Assembly (NCBI GenBank): GCA_015680685.1
Contig: MNCI01011132.1
Span: 138,864 to 202,863, forward strand
DNA: 64,000 bases
Source: Gnetum montanum
Taxonomy: Eukaryota > Streptophyta > Gnetopsida > Gnetales > Gnetaceae
Direction of reading: 5' to 3'
Below the pieces are notes generated by a model. It ran no database searches. It had not been told where the DNA came from and saw only the letters and a list, made by a program, of their open reading frames with translations. This document shows, piece after piece, positions 58,042 to 64,000 of the stretch (the first letter of the stretch is position 1; each line of letters begins with the position of its first letter). The position numbers were made by a program, and so were the translations under genes.

Positions 58042-58850
58042 TGTGAGGGTGTGATTGAGCATATTTTTGAGTGAGATAGGTAGGGGTTATTTTGATAGTA
58101 TATGTGACATCATTTTTGGTCATATAGTATGTAGGCTTTAGCCATGCCTCACTTTTGTAGCATAGAGTTGTCCTTGTGATAGATGTATGGGCCATATCCT
58201 CTTTTCTTCTTTTCCTTTTTTTTTCTACTTTTATATCCTATTCCTTTTTCTTTGATACTATATTTTTGTCTTTTTCTTCTCATTCCATCTCCTCTCTATA
58301 TTTAGCGATAGTGAGGCCAAATGAGAGTCTCTACCTAAATTTAGTGAGGAAGTGTTAAGTGTAGAGTCATATAAGGAGTATGAATATTCATATGAGTGAG
58401 GTAAGGGAGAGATTGGTTTTAGGAATCTAGTCATGTCCTATTTCTGTAATATAGCACTTCACTGTTGGTGTATTGTTGATGTCCCTAGCATGCTTTTTCC
58501 ATATTTTATTATTTTCTATTTTTATTTTTCACTACCTTCCTATCTTTCTCTATCCTTGCTTCTTTCATGTTCTACATGAGTGAGGCCAAATGAGTGCCTC
58601 TACTTTAAAGTAGTAAGGATGTGATTGAAATAATTAAGTGGGTTAGGGAGTATTTTGTTAACATTTTTATGGGTACTTATTGCAATCTAGTCATGCCCCA
58701 GTTTTGTGGCATAGTACTTCATCGTAGGTGTAGTAGTAATGTCCTAGATTTTTTCTACCTCATTTAAATCCTCTTGTAGGTACCTAGTAGCTTATGTCTT
58801 TTCCTAATGGATTATCCTTTAGCTTTTCAGTCATATCCATCAAGAGAGAG
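58042..58850 (+). repeat. Tandem repeat of about 269 bp in T2 3' untranslated region
   Basis: Three imperfect units. GTGAGGCCAAATGAG starts at 58,311 and 58,580 (offset 269). CTAGTCATGYC...GTNGCATAG recurs near 58,145, 58,425 and 58,690. It lies where T1 has its own, unrelated short-unit array. Confidence 0.78.
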
Positions 58851-58853
58851 TAA

Positions 58854-59733
58854 TGTTGTACCATATTTAACTTTTTCTCTACATAAGTTAAATTTCTAGG
58901 TTTACTCTATGGCTTTTTTAGCTTAAGTCATTTTCAACATATCTAGATTCAATGTTTTGCATTATTGGTCATGTTGTTTCTAGTTCATTCCTAGCATTCA
59001 TCAATGATGATGTCTTGCATCATTTGTGACATTATTGTGGGTAGTTGTTTTCAGTCATTAGTTTTGATGTTTAGCATTATCTCCTACTTCGATTGTAACT
59101 TTAACCTTTTTAGTAATTTGTTCTTAATATACAATGCCATTTTACTCTTCAACATCTAACATCAATCCTATTATTGATGTCTAATGTCATTTTTTATATT
59201 AGCTATATTTTTGAAATCTACTATAACTACACATTATTTCTTATCTTCAGAATCTTTTGTAAGAATTTGTCGGCCATAATGCATCATTTCTTCATAATCT
59301 ATGAGGCATTTATGGACTATAAATAGAAGGATATCTCTATATAGAAATGGGTTGGTAGTTGAAATATTCTATCCATTGAAATCTTAGCAAATTCTCTAAA
59401 GAAAAAGTTTTCTACAAAATAGTAGCTCTATTTGTAATTGCTTATTTAGCATATCAGGAAACTCTATGTGATTCTCATCTTCTTAGAGTTCTATTGGATT
59501 CTTCCTTTTGCCTATTGATACATTAGATTCTCTTTGTATTATCCTTCTCACATGCAAAGAAATCCTAATAGATCTAGATTGATACATAGATCTTACATAA
59601 TCTAACAATATGTAAGTTTCCTTTTGATTTACAGATTAATTTTTTTAGATCATTTGGTGGCTGTAAAATACTTAGCTCATTTTCAAATAGGATTATGTCA
59701 AATCTTAAACTTACAATGATTCTAGTCACAACA
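58854..59733 (+). repeat. 3' LTR of T2 (880 bp)
   Basis: It starts TGTTGTACC after the polypurine run CAAGAGAGAGTAA (58,841-58,853) and ends TCACAACA before the duplication ATCAT. TATA box at 59,318-59,325. It lacks the block present at 15,400-15,785 in the 5' LTR. Confidence 0.9.
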
Positions 59734-59999
59734 ATCATCACATGGTCTTTCATGTACATCTTAGAGAACTCTCACTTGATTATCCTCTAGTACACACTAG
59801 CACACCAAGCTATCAATACAAATTTTGTAAATTTTTCCTTTTATTTTTATTATTTGTTTAACTTGGTGTAGAAATTTTGGTACCTTTCATTTGTCTCATT
59901 TAGTGGGGATGTTCTACTTCATCAAATATGAAAGTGGTCACCAAAGTAAGGAGTGGTTGTTGATGCAGAAGTCAATGTAGCCTTACGAAATAGGGGTTT

Positions 60000-61270
60000 T
60001 GTTTGGAAATTGATCTAATAAAGGCTCTTTGTTAGCCTTGTTATCCCATATCAGTATTAATAGATGATCTACAATAATATTCTAAGATTTCTTTTTATCT
60101 ATCATTTTGATATTAGGCTATAGTAAGATCACCAATCACCTAATGATTCAAGAGTTTACGATTGGATTGTTCATTAAGAACTAGATTGTGGTATGATCAA
60201 TTTGTATAAATATTAGATATCTAAGCAAAAAAATGCTTGAACATTTCAAGAGCATACACCACTATCATCAATTCTTTCTCTATTATGGTGTATTTTAGTT
60301 GTGCACTAGTGATGCTCCTACTCATACAATGAATGTAGTATAAATATCTTTGATCATTTTCCTATGTGAGAACTCCCAAGGCATAGTTGAATGATCTTAT
60401 CATAATGTAAATTAGCTTCGAATAATTGAATGCTTGTATAATCAAGGTCTTTATAATGTTTTATTTAAGAAAAAATACATTCTAATAATAATCTATCTAG
60501 GTAAAGGATGCATCCTTCTTTGTGAGCTTAATTGGTGGCTTAGAAATCTTGGAAAAATTCTTAATGAAGCATTGATAATATCTTGTATATATACAAAATG
60601 AACTTACATCCTTTCTTGTTTGAGGTATTTGCATAATTCCTTGGATTATCTTAATTTTCTTAGGATTGATCCACTTGAATGCCTTTCTTTGAAATCTTGT
60701 ACCACAAAATAATGCCTTCTTGGACCATGAGGTAATTCGTTTTCTAATTCAACTTTAGGTTCATCTCAACACACCTTTTTAGTTAGTCTGGGGCCCATTC
60801 AAAGTAAGAGTCATAGGTGGAGAAGTCATCCATGAAGACTTTAACATCATTTCCAATCTACTTTTGGAAGATGCTTAAGATCAGGTGTTGAAGGTTAGAA
60901 AGTGTATTATACAAGTCAAATAACATCTTGTTGTATGAAAAAGTCATCTAGAGGCTTATTAATGTTGTCCTGGCTTGATTCTCTAATAAAATATAGATTT
61001 GGTTATATTCACCATAATCATTAAGAAAGTTGTAATCCTTATGGCTTATAATGGTGTCTAACACCTTATGAAAAAATGATAATGGGTAGTGATTTTTGAA
61101 TGTTTTCATATTTAATAATCTGAAATTGATGTAGATTCACCACTAGCATCCTTTGTTTGGTATAATTACTAGTGAGCTTATCCACTCACTATCTACTATA
61201 GGATAGATGAACCTAGCCTTTAGAAATTTTTCAATCTCTCTTGATCATCTACTTTAGTTTTGATTTCAAC
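60000..61270 (-). pseudogene. Reverse transcriptase and RNase H of A3
   Basis: It aligns with A2 48,430-49,700. Recognisable parts are the complement of 61,270-60,880 (reverse transcriptase fingers and palm; the INxVxxxKTF-type Athila blocks are heavily mutated) and the stretch 60,700-60,860 that matches A2 49,100-49,250 closely at DNA level. No intact motif; stops are frequent. Assigned mainly by alignment to A2. Confidence 0.7.
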
Positions 61271-61899
61271 TTGCACTATGGTTGGCACTTAGAATTTACT
61301 ATAGGATTACTGTATATATGATGTTGGCATATACATGAATTAATCCTAGTAATTTCATCATAGGAGCATGCAAATTCTATGGATCATCTATTCACAATTT
61401 TAAGAGCTTCTTCTTTTTGTTCCTTTGTAAGCTCTACATTGATTATTACTAGTTTATTGTACATAAGAAAATATGTTTTAATGAATTTAGTAGTATTTTT
61501 GTCTTAACTAATTGTGACATAGGTTCATCTAAAATTTCTAACTCATTCTAATTAGTATCTTCTTCTTGTTATACATGTGCTATCTAGGGGAGTTGCTACT
61601 TCATATCCTTCATTTAATCTAGCTTCTTAATATAGGATATGGTGAGTGCTTTTAACGGTTCCATGCACATTGTAGAACTATAGCTTTGATTTGTCATCAA
61701 CCACTTAGTGTCTTCTTGCTTTCTAACTACTACATATAGACACCTCTAAAGGCACCTTCTTTACACATATTGCACATTGTGATAGTCCTCTTTTTAATTG
61801 TTCAAATTTTCTACTTGTTGTGGCATCTTGTATCACTATACATGATGCATGAAACTCTCTTTTCTTGCATTTTTTCAAGCTTGTTATTCTTGAAAATCT

Positions 61900-62240
61900 T
61901 CAAGGACAAGTCTATGATCTCTAGCTTAGCATTAATAGTGCTTAGCCAAAATCTTCTCATGATAATGGAGAACTCTCTACTATGGTTTTCAAAAAGGATT
62001 TAAGAAAATTAATAAATAAAAAAACACACTAATTTTGGTTATAATTTCCTCTATCAATCCCAAGAAAATACTGATGAATAGGTCTATAAGCACTAGTTGA
62101 ATATTCTACTTCTTTAGCAAAGATAAGTTCTAGACCTTGTACAATTTTTATGAGATTAAATTGATCTAGGAACTTCAGTTTAGTAGAGCTTTACATGATG
62201 CATTCCCTACAATTTGAAAATAAATGATGGGACTTGTAGG
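61900..62240 (-). pseudogene. Protease remains of A3
   Basis: On the - strand a fragment near HDLIKIVQGLELIF followed by EYSTSAYRPIHQYFLGID corresponds residue for residue in spacing to ISHDLYKIWNLPPL and IHLELVDQSITIPLGL in A2. The catalytic loop is lost. Confidence 0.6.
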
Positions 62241-62329
62241 ATTAGTTTATTTTTGGGAAAGGTTACCTAAGTTTATCTACTCAATTACAACATGGGTCAA
62301 CATGAGATATTGAACATTATTACTTTTTT

Positions 62330-64000
62330 TTTTTGAAGGTAATACTTGTATGTTTTGGGAGGGTGTAGGTATGGGATTCATAGTTACATAAGCTTGCTTG
62401 GCTTTATGTGAACTAGTAGATCTAAAAAATAATGCTTTCAAGGCTTCAACTCAAAATCACTAGATTTGTCATTCACTTACATGTTTACAAATTGTGTAGC
62501 ATTTTGTTGTTGTGGCTATGAAGGAATTTTATCTTGCATAGGCAAAGTAAGTGACAAAGAATTAGAAGCATATGGTTGGATATGCTGGTGAGGATAAGGA
62601 GCATATGATGGAGATTCCATTCATGGAGTGAAAGATCTTTGGTATTTTGAAGGGTAGTAATGATGAGCAAGAGCATAGGCATTAGAACCACTTGGTGACA
62701 TAGAATATTAAACATAATGCCCAAAAGGATTGGGTTGCATGTAAGGGTACTACTACCTTAGTGGAGGCATCACCTAAGAATATAGATTTTTCTACTATTG
62801 TTGATAATATTCCTAAAATTGTAATGAAGCCCCACTAGGATAGTAGTGTTCTTAGTGGTAAGGCCATTGATAGTTTCCTTATGGATAAGGTAACCTCTTG
62901 GATGTTTTATTTTTGATAAATTTTGGGCTCAAGGCATAAACCCTAGATTGTTGAAGATGTGACATAATTGGAAAATAGTCCTTAGGATTTTCATATTAAT
63001 AGAGGTAACAACCATCATCATCTAAGTTTGAGTTTGCAACCTTCTCAAATATAGCTACTTTTCCTTTTTGTTAATAATAGTCCCTTCCTATGCCCCTTTT
63101 CTTTCTTTTATCTTTGTGTCTAGCTCTACCTTGATCTTGTTTCTCCACCGTAATTTTTAATGCTAGTTAGAGGTTTTCATTAATGGAGTCCCATATTCTA
63201 TCATCCTTAGCTAAAATTTTAGTGATAAATTTTTGGATTAGAAAGGTTTTCCATAGGATCACCTCTTTTAACAATCCCTCCTCATCTAGTTCACATCTAT
63301 GAATCTCTTTTTTTATAAAGAGATGAGTCTCTATTGTACTCAATCTTCTCCTACCTTTTAAGTTCTCCTTATTTTTTGGATGCTTGATCAATAAACTATT
63401 GGATTTGAGAAACCCTCATTTCTTAAAGTATTCCTTAGGTGTAGATCCTAAGAGTATCTCTAGTTTTATTTCTAGGTCCATTTATGATGTGCTATAGCTA
63501 TTTCCTTTGTGAGAAGCCATAGCCTAGACATATATATAGTAGAGAGTAGTATCTACCCAAGACTACATTAAGGGATTATTTATTGCCCTAGTTCCACCCT
63601 TGAATCTACTTCCTTAAGTTAGAAACTTTGGAGTATTTTTGGTATTTATCATTGAATAATTCTAGCTTCATACCCCATCTTCAGATGGATTGTGGTTCTA
63701 AGAACTAGTACCAAATTTCACCCTCTTTAATAAGTATTCTAGGGAATAACTTGGTATTTTGCTATTTATTCTCAATGTTTTGAATGTAGGCATAATAAAA
63801 GACTTGAAAATGATGTTGCAGATTAGTGTTATAGCCTCATTTAAAATTAGGAATATTGTTCATGTTCACTCATTTGATTTGGCTATCCCTCTTATGCTTT
63901 GTTGATATATACATTACCTTCCTAATGTTGATCATACTTTAGGTAGCAAGCAAGGGCTCATCATAATCATCTCTTTCATCATGGTTTCTATCATGACAAT
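62330..64000 (-). pseudogene. gag of A3, partial
   Basis: The clearest part is 63,391-63,167 on the - strand: LKEVILWKTFLIQKFITKIL, AKDDRIWDSINENL, matching the A2 stretch NRKTLPIQKYISNILVKFD...LWDSLDEKF. The Tyr/Gln/Pro-rich tail is at about 62,900-62,480. Upstream gag continues past the window end. Confidence 0.65.

Larger units (their letters stand above)
14668..59733 (+). mobile_element. T2: Tat-like LTR retrotransposon, interrupted by A2
   Basis: The element is 14,668-22,060 plus 54,181-59,733 (about 12.9 kb without the insert). The target duplication ATCAT is present at 14,663-14,667 and 59,734-59,738. Order: 5' LTR, primer site, leader, gag, an opposite-strand gene (about 19.2-22.06 kb, with exon 1 at 54,202-54,299), reverse transcriptase, RNase H, second RNase H, integrase, tandem repeats, 3' LTR. 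This is the same order as T1, but the two are strongly diverged. A2 is inserted in intron 1 of the opposite-strand gene. Confidence 0.9.
59734..64000 (-). mobile_element. A3, right part: integrase start back to gag
   Basis: It continues A3 across T2 on the - strand: integrase N-terminus (59,739-59,800), RNase H, reverse transcriptase, protease, gag, running off the window end. It parallels A2 from 48,130 to about 52,400. The 5' LTR should lie about 1 kb or more beyond 64,000. Confidence 0.85.

Overview
The window looks like plant nuclear heterochromatin, probably from a very large, slowly purged genome such as a gymnosperm (inference). The reasons are the low-GC, CpG-poor sequence, several layers of old and mutated Ty3/gypsy LTR retrotransposons, the Athila-like and Tat-like lineages, and the near absence of ordinary genes. 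No bacterial-type feature, CRISPR array or rRNA was seen. In-frame stops are mostly TAG, TGA and TAA where Gln, Arg or Trp is expected, the signature of decay of methylated cytosine.

Layout. (1) 1-6,700: 3' half of an Athila-like element, A1, on the + strand: integrase end, a spacer with a second promoter-like module, an extra 3' ORF (ORF-X) in the env position, and an LTR that starts TGATGAGT. (2) 6,701-11,763: non-element sequence with a CpG-retaining patch at about 8.5-10.1 kb that includes a possible terminal exon, plus a tRNA-derived SINE with 17-bp target duplications (10,381-10,538). (3) 11,764-12,733: a solo LTR with target duplication CCTTC. (4) about 12,900-64,000: a four-deep nest. 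A3 (Athila-like, - strand) is split by T2 (Tat-like, + strand, 14,668-59,733, target duplication ATCAT). T2 is split by A2 (Athila-like, - strand, 22,061-54,180, target duplication RCTAG). A2 is split by T1 (Tat-like, + strand, 27,079-45,114, target duplication ACCTC). Homologous copies allow the broken elements to be followed across each junction.

How the parts work together. T1 is about 18 kb: LTR, primer site, gag, protease, a cassette on the opposite strand, reverse transcriptase, RNase H, a second archaeal-type RNase H, integrase, tandem repeats, LTR. The opposite-strand cassette (32,937-37,498) has its own TATA box, consensus splice sites and about seven exons coding for a protein of about 1,100 residues that I do not recognise. 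T2 carries the same arrangement. Introns in this gene survive retrotransposition because the element's genomic RNA is the other strand. The Athila-like family instead carries ORF-X downstream of integrase, behind a module that resembles the U3 part of its own LTR. Both families therefore carry a long, partly coiled-coil accessory protein with its own promoter. This is the most interesting biology in the window.

All element genes here are broken by stops and frameshifts. Exon and domain limits are read by eye and are approximate unless exact repeats fix them.
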